The position numbers and the translations under genes were made by a program. 64,000 bases of DNA, taken from positions 23,562,406-23,626,405 of the forward strand of contig OU744730.1 in NCBI GenBank assembly GCA_916613615.1, written 5' to 3'. Source of the stretch: Steromphala cineraria. Its lineage: Eukaryota > Mollusca > Gastropoda > Trochida > Trochidae. The notes beneath the pieces were generated by a model, which saw only the letters and a program-made list of their open reading frames with translations, had not been told where the DNA came from and did no database searches. Positions 32,037 through 45,962 of this stretch are shown one piece after another. Position 1 is the first letter of the stretch. Each line of letters begins with the position of its first letter.

Positions 32037-34014
32037 CCCAGCAAACATGACGTAACTGTAGCGATAACCAGACAGGGGAGATAACCAAGACAACTCTTCT
32101 CGCAGGCGTAAAAAGCTGGTTAGAAATCGGGGTCAAAACAGGGGGGTGGTTTTACGTATTTTCGTACCGTTGCCTCTTACTGCACAAAGAATCGAAATAC
32201 TACAAAAGAAGAAAGGATAACAAATCCAGAGATACTTATATTTAGATTTTCATTTATGTGACGTCAAATGTTGACTTTGTAAGGAGAAAAAGTTCAGAAA
32301 TGTAAAAAACGTTTCGCAAAGCGCACGTCTACAAAGAATTCATGATGTAGAATACTTATTCAGCTACAATTTGCACTATCTTTCGGATTTGTATCACAAC
32401 GTACTCACATCAAATTAAATAAAAGAACGACCATCCCGTCTCAATCGGAGTATCTCCCACATGCAATCGCTAGCTTTCATTGGCTGTCACGATAAAAGCG
32501 TGAGCTAAGATTGTGTTTGTAATCATCGTTTTTACGACTAAATATATGGTAAGGAACACCTTGCTCGAATCTAATGTGCTATTTCTTGAGTAGATAGACG
32601 GATCAAAACTTAAAATAAAGCTTTAAAAGTTTTAACATAACTGTATCATAAATCACATAAATTAAATTAAGTTAGTTAAATTCTTTTAAAAATCGATTTT
32701 CTAGGCATTTTATATATCAGAAATTTCTTATTTAACATTTCAATATTTTATACATTATATATGTATTTTTAAAGTTTTAAAATGGTATTTCGATAACTTA
32801 ATTTTGGTTGATTATTAAAAAATGACTGATTATGCCTAGTAACTGGGCCAGTACTGGTTTCATACTATAATGTTATTAATCAAGTTTTTCCGTATTGGTC
32901 CAGTTACAGGTCCAAGGTCTGCTGTATTGGCCCGAGGCGAAGCCAAGGGCCAATACAGAAGACCGAGGACCTGTTTCTGGGCCAATACTGAAAAACTTGA
33001 TAAATGACGTTTTTTATTAATTAACTTCTTTGTAATTTACTTGCACAACAGTAGAGAGTTAATTTTTACCGAAATCAAAATTATCAATGAGATTTATGAA
33101 CTGTCATATATGTTGAAAGTTTTGAAGCAATAGCTTCGGACTCTCGCCATTTTGTGTGTAAGTGGCCCAGTATGTGGGTCAATACTGGCCCAATTCTGAC
33201 ATGCCATTTCCTGTTAGGAATTCTGGGTATTATTTCAACTGTCGTCTGCATTTGAGAGTCCACAGGGGAAGACAACATTCAGGTATCCTTTAAATGTGAG
33301 TTAAACTTATAAAATTTAAGATGATTTTACTTGATTTTAATTAATCTCTAATACATCCTGTAATGTCTATCTAACCGTAGTTTTGTTTTGTAGAACAAGT
33401 TTTGTTGTTTGATGTTTTGATATCATGATAATAATGACCATATTTGTAAGACAAAATCACAAGTTCTTACTTTGTAATGGCATAAGTTGTGTATGTTTTC
33501 TTCGTAGGTTTGCTTGATAAAAAGACAATTGTTTATGTCTTATGCCAAAAGGTTTGATAGTTCCTTTGACAATCAAATGTTAATCTCAGATTTGGAAAAG
33601 TAAAGTTGATCCGAAATTACTGTTATCGTACATGTTTACATAACATATTAGCAATTACATAAAGAAATGAGTAATTGTGTACATATGGAAAGGTACCGGG
33701 AAAGTTATGGTTATCGGCCAGTACTGGCATGGTATCGTTCTAGTTCTGGAATGATTCTGGCCCAGTACTGGTCCGTTAAAGGGACAGTAATGGCTAACCT
33801 CAATTGGGTCAGTATAGGAAATTATACTGTTTCAATAATGGCCTGATGCTGGCCCGGTACTGGGCCAGTACAGTATGCCAGTATTGGGCCAGTACCGCGC
33901 CAGTGTGCAAGTTGGTACAGGGCGAGTACTGGAAGCCTGAATCGGACCAGTTATGGATGCCTGTATCAGCCAATAAAGGGCCAGCACTGACCCACTTATG
34001 TCATGTTTGCTGGG
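32037..34014. mobile_element. 1.98-kb element with CCCAGCAAACATGACGTAA termini and CCAGTACTGG motifs
   Basis: The left end CCCAGCAAACATGACGTAA (32037-32055) matches the complement of the right end (33996-34014) with one difference. Inside, a motif resembling TGGGCCAGTACTGG recurs more than ten times, clustered at 33710-33985 and also near 32845 and 33165. A hairpin of 57-bp arms made partly of the motif lies at 32877-33003. No transposase frame was seen. Confidence 0.7.
32877..33003. repeat. Hairpin with 57-bp arms
   Basis: Left arm 32877-32933 and right arm 32947-33003 are near-perfect complements: AATCAAGTTTTT, CGTATTGG, ACAGGTCC and CTGTATTGGCCC pair with their counterparts. The loop is about 13 nt. 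Confidence 0.85.
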
Positions 34015-34737
34015 GATGGTTTTAAATTTTTGGGGGTTCATATTTCACTAACTATTTCTACCGTAACCACAATATGCATTATCAATTGTGAGATGAAAAA
34101 CTCGGTGTTGTGAACGAGGTGGAAAATATCTATTATCTATTACATTATCTATAATTAATTATGCAAAACGTTCGTTTTTCTGGTAGTTTATTAATTTAAA
34201 ACAAAAAAGCATAATCGCAAATAGACTAATAATAATTAACTTTTAATAGTTTGTTCAGACATCATTTAGGTAATAAAATGTACAGGCTTCTGCAAAGTTG
34301 ATATAGGAGAGGACATCTAATTAATAAATTAGGGCTGCATAGACAAAATGACCGTGTTAATAATTGAGCCTAAATAGATGCCAATCATAGCCAAAAAGAA
34401 TTATACTAAATTGTTACTGATGGTTCTAAAGATGACGGCAGAGGTGGCTAGACTAGTGTAGCCATTTCAATCATTTACTTCAAAAACATAAACAGTCTGT
34501 AATCAAGTAATAATTAGATCCGTAGCACCAGTATCGGGAGTTGGGGTCGAACTTCTCATCATATAGCTGTGTCGGGGAGAGGAGGGATTTGATTTCATCC
34601 TGTACAAAAAAGTGAGACGGGGCCATTTTTTTGTTTTTCTCCATCCACCACACCCAGGAAAACAACATACCGTTCAACTAACAGTAAGTCCCCTGCGGCA
34701 CTAGAATTCTCTCCCCACAGATCGAGGCAGATCAAGT

Positions 34738-37700
34738 CGTGTATGTATTCATTTTGCCTAGGATCAAAATTTTTTGACACCGGGAACCCGGTCACGTGAC
34801 CAAAAATCCAAAATGGCCGCCAAATTTCTTAAAAAATCATTTTAAACCATTTCAACCGCATTTTAGTGAATTTTCAAACAAAATATTTTTATGTAATAAA
34901 TATTATAACAAAAGAAGGACTTTCTGATCTAAAATCTGTAAATTTTCTCATTTCAATGAATATTTTTTGAGAAAAATAGGTAAATTTCAACTTTTACCCA
35001 AAAATATCGGCATTGCTTTGATTTCTTTCCACTCTTCATGAATAAATGTAAGTTTTATATATTATATTAACCATTAGTTATGTTATTTCTGCAGTATATT
35101 GTTTCTTTAAGCGAAATATGGTTTAGCGTTACAACCATTGAGAACCAGCAGTACACCTCGTTAAGGATGCTCTCCCTATGTCTGTTACAGAGATAGTCAT
35201 AATAGAGATATCCTATAGAAATATTAAAATGTTGAAATGAAATCAAACTGGACAAGTCAAGGTGAGTCTTGGCAAAGGTCAAGGTCATGGTATTTTTGCA
35301 TAGATAAGGTCAATGTCAAGGTTGTCTTTTAATTTTGGCACTGCACCAGAATTCAATTTTAAAATCTCTATGTACATTGTCTACTTTATAGAAGCATACG
35401 AAAAGGGTAGCATTAAAATGGTTGAGGTTAATACCTGAATGTCACCTGTTCATAGTATGTGTAAGTTCATTATTGAGTGCAATGATTTATTTAAGTTTTT
35501 TTAAATTATACCAACATTTTGGAAAGTGTTCAAAAGAACAAATGATTCAACGCTGTTGGTTAACTACAGTTATGGATAACTTATGCAAAAAAAGGTTTTT
35601 ATGCAAATTATGCATATTATTCCCTCTGATGCTATATTGAGCCTCAGAGGCCCAGAGGTTTTATAATATCCAGTTTCTATGCATTCCCACAAAACCTTGA
35701 AAATAATCGCAACAATACTGAATCACTCAAAAAATCATAAGATGGTGACGGCTTCGCCATATAAGTAAGAGTAAACTACTTTTGACAAGGATAGTTCCCA
35801 TCTTTACTTATCATGCCTCAGAATCATGAATGAAGATGCTATAGTTGCTACCCATACAATTCGATGTACACATAACGCAGGCCTTTTAGATCAAGGGAAG
35901 CACCACAGGGCAACAATATAAGCAATAGCAAATATCACATAGAACTAAAACAGCTGATCACTATATCACTATCACTATATCACTATCACTATATCACTAA
36001 ATTGTTTTATTGGTCAACTTTCCAGCAGTCGGCGAAATTTAAATCCAATTTTTCACTGAGCAAATTGACCATTTTCCAGTTTCGCGAAACGAGTCGATTT
36101 AGAGTGACGTCCCTTTGAAAAGTCACGTGACCGCGGGCAAGCCGTCAAAGTTTACGTTGAGTTGAACGGTATTTTAGTCAACTTGTCATGCTCGCCTAGA
36201 CCTTAAATTTTTCTCTATAAAATAATTGAAGCTCACAAACGACTGTGCACTGTTTAGACCTATTTTAAAGAGTCAATAAAGACGACTAAGGCCTTCAAAA
36301 GTATTCTATGACGCACTTTTGTGAACCATGGGATTAGCGTACACAACAGGAATAATAAAAACTAAAAAATGTCGGATTAAATCATTTGGAAAATTCTAGA
36401 TTTGAAATAAGATTTTTAAAAGTAAGTGTTATGGGTTAAACTTAAAAAATAACCATAACGTTATTGAAACACGTATGAAGATAAATAAAAAATCCCGAAT
36501 TTATCCAAATTCGACTGCATAAAACCAGCTTCTCCCGCAACATTTGAAAGTCAACAGTCTCTACTGCTTCTCTTCCCGTACTTTTGTCCATATTTTGAAA
36601 ATACGATAAGTAACAAACGAAATATTTTGTAATAAATTTAATTTTGCATTTGAATTAAAAAGGTAAGAATCATAAATTAAACTCTTTTGATTTATGAATG
36701 ATACACTGCTGATGTAAAAGAAATCAAGAAAATGATGAGCTACATAACATCATATATATGATATTTGACGGCGTACCAAGCAGTTTATATTGATTAATTC
36801 TATCATATCTATTTTATCGTTTTATTACTTTTTAAACGACTTTTAACGTCGGAAAACTTCAGTTAAGATATATATAAGATTCTTTCATGAATAATATAAT
36901 AATAATGTAGAATGTATTAGTGTCCTTCAGTTTGTCAAGAATATTCACGTGGCAAACTGAATAAACATTGATACAATGGTTTTAAGTAAGGGGTGTGAAT
37001 TCAATTTCCATAAAGAAACAAACATAACCTACGGAAAATGCACAGAAATCCAACATTGCGGTCGGGTTTATAGCAATGGAAGTAAAAATCAATGAATTAC
37101 GCATTTTAAAATAAACTTGAAATTTAGATAATGTACACAGATGAAACAGCTTGTGGAGTCAGAATGAAACACTGAGGGGCAAAAGAAACGATATCAACTT
37201 TTTCAAGAGGGTGAATTACACAATGCTGTGACTAGGGAAATAAGACACCTAGACCCTACAATAGGCTATGAACAAGTACTCACTATTTCATTCATCAGAG
37301 TATGATTTTTTTTTTTTTTATGACTGTTCGAGTTTACTTGAGGTCCTAAAACAGCTTTTTCAAGATGCGTTTTGGCCATAATGTAACTAATCGAACTTAA
37401 AAACTTACGAAACGTAGAAACTTTATATAGATATAAGATGTAACAAATATAAAATCCTTCATGGAAATCAATTTGTTTAAGCATATATGCTGTATGACGC
37501 TAAAAAAGCAAGGAAAAAACTGTTTTCACTTTCCTAGCGGATCAAAAAGGAGATCTTAAAACGAAAATTTTTTAAAGGCGTATAATTCAAATACCTTGAT
37601 CAAATATTGCTTTTAAATTCATAACTTAGTCTGAAGACAGGAATTAACCCTGTTTCCGTCGTAATTAACTATTTTGCATTTTGTATGGCATCTGTTCTTT

Positions 37701-40262
37701 TGCCTCTGAGAATTACACTGTAATATTTGAATAATCACCAGCATTGAAAAGTCGTCGGGTTTAAGCCGCCTACATGCCGTGATTCGTGAATATGTCGGGG
37801 ACAAAAATGTTTACAATATTTATCGATATGCAATAATTGATATAACAATATCTTCATAGCAATCCGTAATTGATTTGCATAGAGTTATCAAAATTGAACA
37901 TAAATTTTATGGCTTAGAAAACAACCTTGAATATACTCCGGATCAAAATGGTTTCTAACATTGATAATCGCGAATACTAAGGAATTAACGGTACATATTA
38001 ATGGTGTTATTTAGTCAAGAGCTACTGATTGATGCTGAAACGTTCAAATTATGGGCTAAAAGGTTCAGTTGAGCGACATAATAACGGCATAGAATCTTGA
38101 ATTTGATCGAATACCGGACGATGTACCACTGCAAACGTGAGTTTTGAAAATTATTAACCGACAGTGGGGTTAATTAAAAATCATGTGTTAAAAGTGTTTC
38201 AAAGATTAATTTCTAGTAATATACGGCGGTGTGCGAAAAGGATGTCATATTACAATCCCATAGATTTTCATATAAGAATTCTAGATTCCTTTTTAACTAA
38301 GTGACTTTGTGAAGAATCACCATAGCTACGGTGACATTTTTCCCCGATAATTTATACCATGTTTATTTTGCTTTTCGAATAGCATAAATTTCATCATCAT
38401 ATCATATGTAAATTGATGCATAAATTTTTTAATTGTGGCTAACGGATAGTCATCGAATTATTTATTATTAATACTCATGTACTTCAAACTGAGATAATTT
38501 CTAATATATATACAAAGTTTGACAAAGAGATATACATAATTCATCGCATAAGAAATTATTTATGTGAAACCGGAATAACATTTAATTTAGTCTATTGAAT
38601 TTACGCAAAATGCGACAACATATGATACCTCTGTATATTGTTAACGACAACATGACGCGTAGATGAAGAAATATTCGCGAAATAAGCCATTTATTTAATT
38701 TAATCATCGTCTACAATTTATTTCATACGCCTAAGTATGACATCTGTTATGTTGTTTACAACTTAGAAATACCAAAAAGACGTATATTTAAAGTTTAAGA
38801 TATAAAATATGTAATATGTTCTCCGATCACATCAGATTTTACTAAATAACTCAGTTTATAAATTATTAATATATTATTCCCCGATGGTATGTCAGCTTGA
38901 ATACATCTTTTACATAAATTTATTAGGAAACTAATTTCTTGACAAGCCAAAATGCCACAAATCTTGTTCATATAATTTTCAAACATTCTTTTCAAAGAAT
39001 TATTTACAGACGAATGATTTAATCCTAACTTATTAGTTTCCAAATAAATTTGATTGACAAAGTTTAACAATTATATCATGAAAATTATATATCATTTGAT
39101 GCGACGAAAATCAAACATAAATTGAGTAACATAGCCTATATATCTATAGACTAATACAGACAGCCGTACAATGGCCTATTACATAGCAAGACAGATTAAA
39201 ATTGAGAATTTCACCCCGTTAACAATCATCATTTATTATTTTCTAATTTCTTTCAAATCAAACGCTTTCCCATACAATTTTACAACACACAAATGCAAGC
39301 TAGCTACTGCACTAGATCCCGTTGACGCCAAGCGTGACGTTGCCCGCGGTCAAGCGCAGATAACTCTAAACGTTAAAACTGGAAAATGGTCAATTAACAG
39401 GTGAAATCATACCTTCAGGCATATCATGCCACCATTGATTTGATAAAATTCTAGGGTGACCTCATATGATCAAAACAGTGACAACAGTGGTCCAGCTTTT
39501 TTTAACACAATTTTCAAAGTGAACTTTGTCGTGTTTTTGACACTAAGATAAATAGAACATTTGATATGAAAAGTTTATGAATATCTCATCTGGTGAAGAA
39601 CTATTTTCAATTGTGCCTTCTAATATATCTGATAAAAAGACATTGTAAACCTACAAAATATGAACCAAACTTAACAAGATTTACCATGACCTTGACCTTT
39701 AAGACTCGCTTTGACCTTTGCTTGCCCATTTTGATTTCATTTCAATATTTTTATACGATATTCTACTGATTTTTTCCGTGATATGAGGGAGATTAACAAG
39801 GTGTTCTGTGATCCTCAATGGTCGCCACACAACTGTTGCAATAGAAACAATGTAACGTATATTGTTTTATTTTGATCATAAGAAATAACATAATTATACA
39901 GAGTTCTCATTATTATTATTAAAATTATTACACGAAAATGCATGCATTAAACATGAAGAGTGGAAAGAACTCAAAGCCACCCTAAAAAAAAAATTCAAAA
40001 ACTGAAATTTTGATATTTTTCTTATAAAATATTCATCAACATTGGAATAATTAAGAATTTTATGTCAGAAAGTCCTTCTTTTGTCATAATATTTATTACA
40101 TTAGAAATATATTATTTGAAAGTCCACTAAAAATACGATTGAAATGGGTAAAAATGAATTTTAAAGAAATTTGACGGCCATTTTGGATTTTTGGTCACGT
40201 GACCAGGTTCCCGCGGTCGAAAATTTGGATCCTAGGCAAAATGAACATAAACATGTCTAATG
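34738..40262. mobile_element. Large inverted pair, about 0.6-kb outer arms around a 4-kb spacer
   Basis: The left outer arm (about 34738-35330) and the right outer arm (about 39655-40262, complemented) share CATTTTGCCTAGGATC, GGTCACGTGACC, AAAATCCAAAATGGCC, AGAAGGACTTTCTGA and GAAATGAAATCAAA in order. A second inner pair is 36036-36165 versus 39295-39405, with AATTGACCATTTTCCAGTTT and GACCGCGGGCAA. It is either one long-TIR element with diverged interior or two convergent copies of one family. No transposase frame is visible; 37260-37420 inside it belongs to another dispersed repeat. Confidence 0.6.
35951..36000. repeat. ATCACT microsatellite-like tandem
   Basis: Repeats of ACTATATCACTATC form a short tandem of about 14-bp period. 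Confidence 0.8.
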
Positions 40263-41075
40263 ATCATTCATGCCAAGTTTCATACTTTAAGCCAGATTTT
40301 TTTCAATTTTTTACACTGAGCTACTCCACTTTAAGATTCAGAACCCATTTAAAGTGAATCTTCGACTTGTTCAAGGACAAATTTTGGTTTTCCTTTCAAT
40401 TTCTTATAACTTAAAGTAGTTTTCAAACGGGAAACTTGAAAAATCATGTGGGGGTCCAAACTGACTCGCCATTCTTACAGGTTATCATTTCCTTTTATAA
40501 ATTTTGTCTACATGATCTGTGCATTCAGCATGTAGGTTTTCATGGCATAACATGAAAACAAAAGTAGAAAGCATCATGAAATTCTCATTTACTATATCAG
40601 ATAAAACCCCTTCATTGAGGCAACAGGTCCTGTGTACTGTGCTCTTAATTCTGTTGCTGTCCAGCGTTCAATATCAACAAGTTTTCTTCTCTTTCTTGCA
40701 AAGTCTCTGGGTAAAAAGACCCAAAAGCTAATAAAACATGTGTGAGTGCTATGCGTGCTGTGCCTTCAATGCGGACATCCAATGGTCAAGTGATCCATAG
40801 GTTTATCAATTTCATAACAATCACTAAACAGATTTGATCCTAAATCTGATTGAAACTGGGAGACAATTCCAATATCCAATTTCATCAATGGTCGTATCTG
40901 TTCTCTATATCTGGCATTTGTTTCAGGTAATGTCATTTTGTGCATGTGGTAGGTGCTTTAGCCGTTCACAAAAGTCACAGTCGTAATAGCTACTTTTGCG
41001 TCTGGTGCACTTTACAAATGATCGTGCTGGACTGTCATAAACATAACTTTCAAACTAGGACTGCCGCGGCAGTAC

Positions 41076-41894
41076 TTAGGTCTTCAAGATTCCTGTTTGA
41101 CCTTCACATACTGTTTGACCTTCACATGCATGTTTGACCTTCACATGCATGTTTGTTAAAGAGGGTTCAAACATACCCAGCAAAACACCACTTTTCCCTA
41201 TGCAAACTTTGACCCTTCCCCGTGACCGGAAATGACTGTTCGCGAGCGATTTTATTCTTTTATCTTGAAGGCCTTGCTCATGTCTAACTCTCATGCACAC
41301 ATCATTAAGTTCTATGGTCTGGTTTTTGAGTTATGTGCCCTTGAAGTTGGCGATTTTTAGATTTTGGTCAACTTTGAAAGGTCACAGCACAAAAAGTATT
41401 AAGGTTAGGAATTCAAATCTACAATACCCCAGCTACATTCAGTATGAATTTCAGCTCTCTAGTGCAAGTATCTTCAGAGGAGAAGATTGTCAAAGGCGGG
41501 TGGGGTCTGAAACGGTGAAAATTGCACTAAAAGCAAAATGGCGGGCAAAGAACGTGACCTACGAATTTGTGCTGATTTCCTTTTTTTCATTATTTTTCAT
41601 TGCGCTTCTTTTTTAAAAAAAATTAAGTCTCTAAGTGCATTTTGAAAACAAAATCAATGTTAAAATTTCGATTTTGGATTCGAACTGGACCCTTAATGAA
41701 TGAACCGATTTTGCCCAAAAGCTTCGCACGTCGATTCCAGGGTAAGGGCTATCTGCATGCCAAGTTTTGTCAAATTTGAAGCAGCCGTTTGAGCTGTAGC
41801 TTTCTCACAAAAAAAGTACAAATAATAATTATAAAAACCTTGAAGAAAACGGATAAAAACAATAGGTCTTCGAGACTTTGTCTTGAAGACCTAA
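41076..41894. mobile_element. 819-bp element with perfect 14-bp termini TTAGGTCTTCAAGA
   Basis: TTAGGTCTTCAAGA at 41076-41089 and its exact complement at 41881-41894 delimit the element. An 18-19-bp tandem based on TGTTTGACCTTCACATG lies at 41094-41150 just inside the left end. The interior holds ordinary AT-rich repeat sequence and a plus-strand frame at 41293-41616 without family resemblance. The superfamily is unknown. Confidence 0.75.
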
Positions 41895-42454
41895 TAATAC
41901 TCTGAGTGACTACTGTTGAGTTGGGTGTCAATGACCCAATTTAGGGTCAATATTAATCCCTGCTTGGTTCCAGAGGTTAGTGGAGATATTATCGGAACAT
42001 AAACTCTCGATTATCGGGAATGTTTGAACATAGGCCTACCCTTGATCGGAGGCATACATGTAAGCTGTATAGTGTGGCGTACAGATATTTGTTATATCTA
42101 CTTTATAGTTACACTGCCTAGATTTATTAAGGTCTTAGGATGACAAATGTAAAAGTAATTGAGCCTACATTTTGTGTAGATTAAAGTTTTTTGCCCTTGG
42201 TTCGAGGTCAATAAAATGGCGTTGGCAAACACAAGATCTAATGTTATTACTTAATATTGGCCCTGAATTTTAACCCCAAACTAAACATTTTTTTGCCGGT
42301 GTATTGATATTTTGATGAAGCAAATGAGAAACATGCATTTATTATTTCCTGAGATGCCGCCCTATTTCCGTTTTTATTGAATTGGAAAATTTAGGCACAT
42401 TTTTGAGAGTAATATGCTTACATGTTTCTGTGTAGTAGACATAATCAGTCATTT

Positions 42455-43040
42455 TAGCTCATCTGGCCTGTAAGGCCCGATGGGCTTATGGCATGGCATG
42501 GTGTCCGCCGTCCGTTCGTCCGTAAACTTTGCGGAATTTCGACTTCTTCTCCAGATCATAAGGCCTAGTAAACTGAAACTTGGTGTACAGACTCCTTGAC
42601 TAGTGAGGATTAAAATATTGGCTTTGGTGGCCCTGTGACACCTAATAAGAGCCACACGCTAAAAACCTATTTTCATCTTCTTCTCCAGATCCATAATGCC
42701 AAGAAAGCTAAAACTTTGTATACAGACTCTTTGGCTAGTAAGGATTATAAATTGTAGCTTTGGTGGCCCTGTGGCCACACCTTAAAAACATATTTTCATC
42801 TTCTCTAGGAACCATGTGATTATACTCTTTGACTTGTGAGGATTATGATTTATAGCCACACCCTTTAACCGAATTTCATCTTGTTCTAAATAAGAATCAG
42901 GCTAAAACTTTGTGTGCAAACTCCTCAGTTGGATAAGGAGGAATCCAAATTGTACATTTGGTGACCCTGTGGTTCAAAGTATGGAAGGAACCACATTTGC
43001 TACACTGTAAAGCAAACTTGATATGAAGCCTGATGAGCTA
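42455..43040. mobile_element. TAGCTCATC-ended element, short copy
   Basis: It starts TAGCTCATCTGGCC and ends GATGAGCTA, its complement. Just inside the left end are GATGGGCTTATGGCATGG and GTCCGTTCGTCCGTAAACTT, shared with 49410-49500. It carries three to four degenerate copies of the CATCTTCTTCTCCAG...GACTCCTTG unit that forms the satellite at 49.5-51.8 kb. Confidence 0.75.
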
Positions 43041-43044
43041 CAAA

Positions 43045-45596
43045 TCTAGAGCCATTGGCTCTATTTTTGAAGCTCTCCTCTTCATAACGTCAACAGTTGA
43101 CGTCACATAAATGAAAATCTAAATTTAAGTGGCTTTGGGTTTGTTATCCTTTTCTCTTTTGTAGTATATGAAAAGCTTGTACTGTAACGGTCTAAGGGGG
43201 CAAAAGGAGTAATTTTACTTACACTGAGAAAGCATGTTGGGTTTTGTGAATCTTCAACTTTTACCTACAATGTATAGATAAATAATTTGACAACAAGTGG
43301 TTATAACAATGAACATGAATTTATTACATTTATCAATCTATGATAGCAAATACCTCGCATCAGAAATGCATTACACGTAATTATCGTAACTGGTCATAGA
43401 AATAAATTTTACGAACTCTTCTCTTAATAAATTGTATTCAGGACACAAGCAATATTAAATTGCTGGAAGTTTTCTTGCACACAGGGGGTACTCGACTGTA
43501 CAGGTAAAGCGGAAGTTGCACCTCTGCAACGTCCAATTCCTCACTGTACAGTGAAAACAAAACAACCCCGACTCCACGTTCACGGTTAGTTCTAGTTAAT
43601 ACGTTGTTTATAACATATTTAAACTGTCTTGGTGGACCGATGAAGCTTTACTGCTTTGTCAACTACTGCATTTATAATGTAACATAACTTCGGTCTCTGT
43701 ATAATGATGATTTTCAGCTGTCCTTGAGATCGCGTTCGAAAGCCTAACGAAAATATGTCTAAATTTGCCAATCACAGCAATTTAGATGAACGGAGTCATT
43801 CAAATTAACCTTTCATATGTTGATAGAATGTGGATATCGTTATATTAATGCCCAATCAAGTATTTCTGACTGTTTCGGCCAAATATTTCGACTAAAATTA
43901 AACTGTACGCTGAAGGGACGTTGCGACTGTCTCGGATGCTGACTGTACGGGAAGTTGCGCATTTACAGAGTAACCGAGAACTGTCATATGTTTATAAAAT
44001 AAGGATTGCAATTTAAATCCACACGCCACTAATGGCTGTAATATTGCTCAAGCGGCACTAAACACCAACGCAATCAATCAATCACTGTTCAGAACTTACA
44101 TGCATAATAGTTTCGGGCAGATATTGGTGAATGTGTTCATATAAAATTGAAGATACAAACTACTTTTATTTATAAAGTTATGCGACAATAAATGCTATGA
44201 TGTTAATACATTTTCGCAAGATAAATATTGCTACGTTAAACTGTTATGTGCAACTATATACTTCACGGTAGTTTTAATACCTGTTTTCTTCAGTCTTTAT
44301 CCCCGTGCAACTTTCCTCATGCGTATGAGAGGGCCTCATAAGCTCAGATAATACCCTGACATGAGGGCCCTACTTACGTTTATAAGGCCCTCCATCCCCA
44401 GATAATACCCTCCCACCAGGGATATTATCTTGTAATGTTACTCATCTAATATAACCATTAACGCTGAGATGTTTATTTTAATATGAAACTAAGCCAGTTT
44501 AATGAGAAACTGTTATGAAAAATAAGTCCAAATTCAACTAGGATTGACGCGTCAATACTTAGGTCTCCACTTAAATAAAATAAATTTAAAATCTACTTCC
44601 AAACACAGGCGGGCTTTCATTGTATTTTGATAATGTCACTTCAATGTACATTATTTAAATTGCAAGTGATTAATAGAGATCTGTCACCTGAAGCCTTCTG
44701 TGATTGAGTGATAGTATCGCCTTATTGAACAATGAGGTCACTCGACCTGTACAAATCATGATCATTAGTAGTTAATATATGACATAATTTATCCTGAGGG
44801 CAAATGTGATTTCATCAGTTACCAACATATTTATCTTCTCTTCGTTTTCGCATTTAATTTATAAGGCTAAAGAGTTCAAATGAAAAATTAGTTGCACTAT
44901 ATGCAAGTTAAGAGTCCAGATTCTAAAATCAAATCCTTGAAATTCGAGTAATTTTTATTTTAATTGTACAATGTGTTAAAATGGTTGTTCATCACATAAC
45001 GTCCTTGTCGTCATTGAAGGGTGTTACACACTGAATATAATAAATCTTTTTTACACTTTCTAGAATCAAAGAACATAAAGGAGTTAATACTTTTATATAT
45101 TTAGTCATTTTTATTTTTATTTTTGTTAAAGAATATTTAGTGTATGGTATATATTACTTTCATCGCACAACAATACGTCTACTTCAATAACATGATACTT
45201 TACAGGGGTCAGTGCTCATTCCCCTAATTGAAAAGACCTTACTTTATTTGTACATTATCCTGAACTTGTCGTGAACAAGTTGTGAAGTTTCTCTTGCTTG
45301 CATAAACTGACCAGTTCACCGATAGCCTTACTCCGGGCCTCTTAATCTATACCTGTCCGTCTTTCTCGTTGTATGTCTGTCTATCTGCCTGTTTCACTTT
45401 CTATCTTATTCCGTTATAAATATCCTTCTAAAGGTCAATGCTAAGACTGAAAAAGATCTTGTCACACTATACCGTTCTCTCCATATCCACATTGGTCCAA
45501 TTATATTTCCATTCCTTTTCTCTATTTCGTATACACCATGTTTTTACAAATTAGGGTAAGGCGATTACAGCGTCCTGATGAAGCATTTGTGTCATG
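43045..45596. other. AT-rich intergenic stretch with a possible LINE/SINE tail
   Basis: Mostly unassigned. At about 44030-44093 GGCTGTAATATTGCTCAAG, GGCACTAAACACCAACG and three CAAT units resemble the 3' tails of mollusc retroposons (from memory). At 44340-44430, AGATAATACCCT occurs twice with GAGGGCCT inverted repeats nearby. No gene was seen. Confidence 0.35.
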
Positions 45597-45600
45597 TTAA

Positions 45601-45958
45601 AGGGGCAGTAGCACGTTTTTGAGGGGAATAAAAGGTGATGTCAGGAAAATGAAAATTAATGGTTCCAATTGAAAGACAATGTGTTTAAACTAAATGGAGC
45701 AGTAATAATTCAAATATATAATGTAAAGTTCAGCCATACGAGTCCTTATTCTTACAGAAAATGAATTAAAGGTGTTCACACAAAACTGGCCGCCAATGGA
45801 TTTTATGTGAATCTTCATACTTTGTCCTCTGATTATGGCCGATTGACTTATGTAATGAGATTTATAACACTATCAAAAATAATACATTTAGCATTAACGT
45901 ACAAATATCAGTGACAATTTTAAGATATAAAATTATCAAAAAACGTGCTACTGCCCCT
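45601..45958. mobile_element. Complete 358-bp MITE with TTAA duplication
   Basis: TTAA at 45597-45600 and 45959-45962 flanks the element. Its terminal 20 bases, AGGGGCAGTAGCACGTTTTT, are perfectly repeated in inverse at 45939-45958. It matches the truncated copy at 13375-13638. AGGG termini with TTAA would suit Kolobok, but piggyBac cannot be excluded. Confidence 0.9.
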
Positions 45959-45962
45959 TTAA

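Noticed and set aside
44030..44093. Definite SINE with a known conserved central domain
   Set aside because: Only a tail-like segment with CAAT units is visible; no tRNA head or central domain could be shown.
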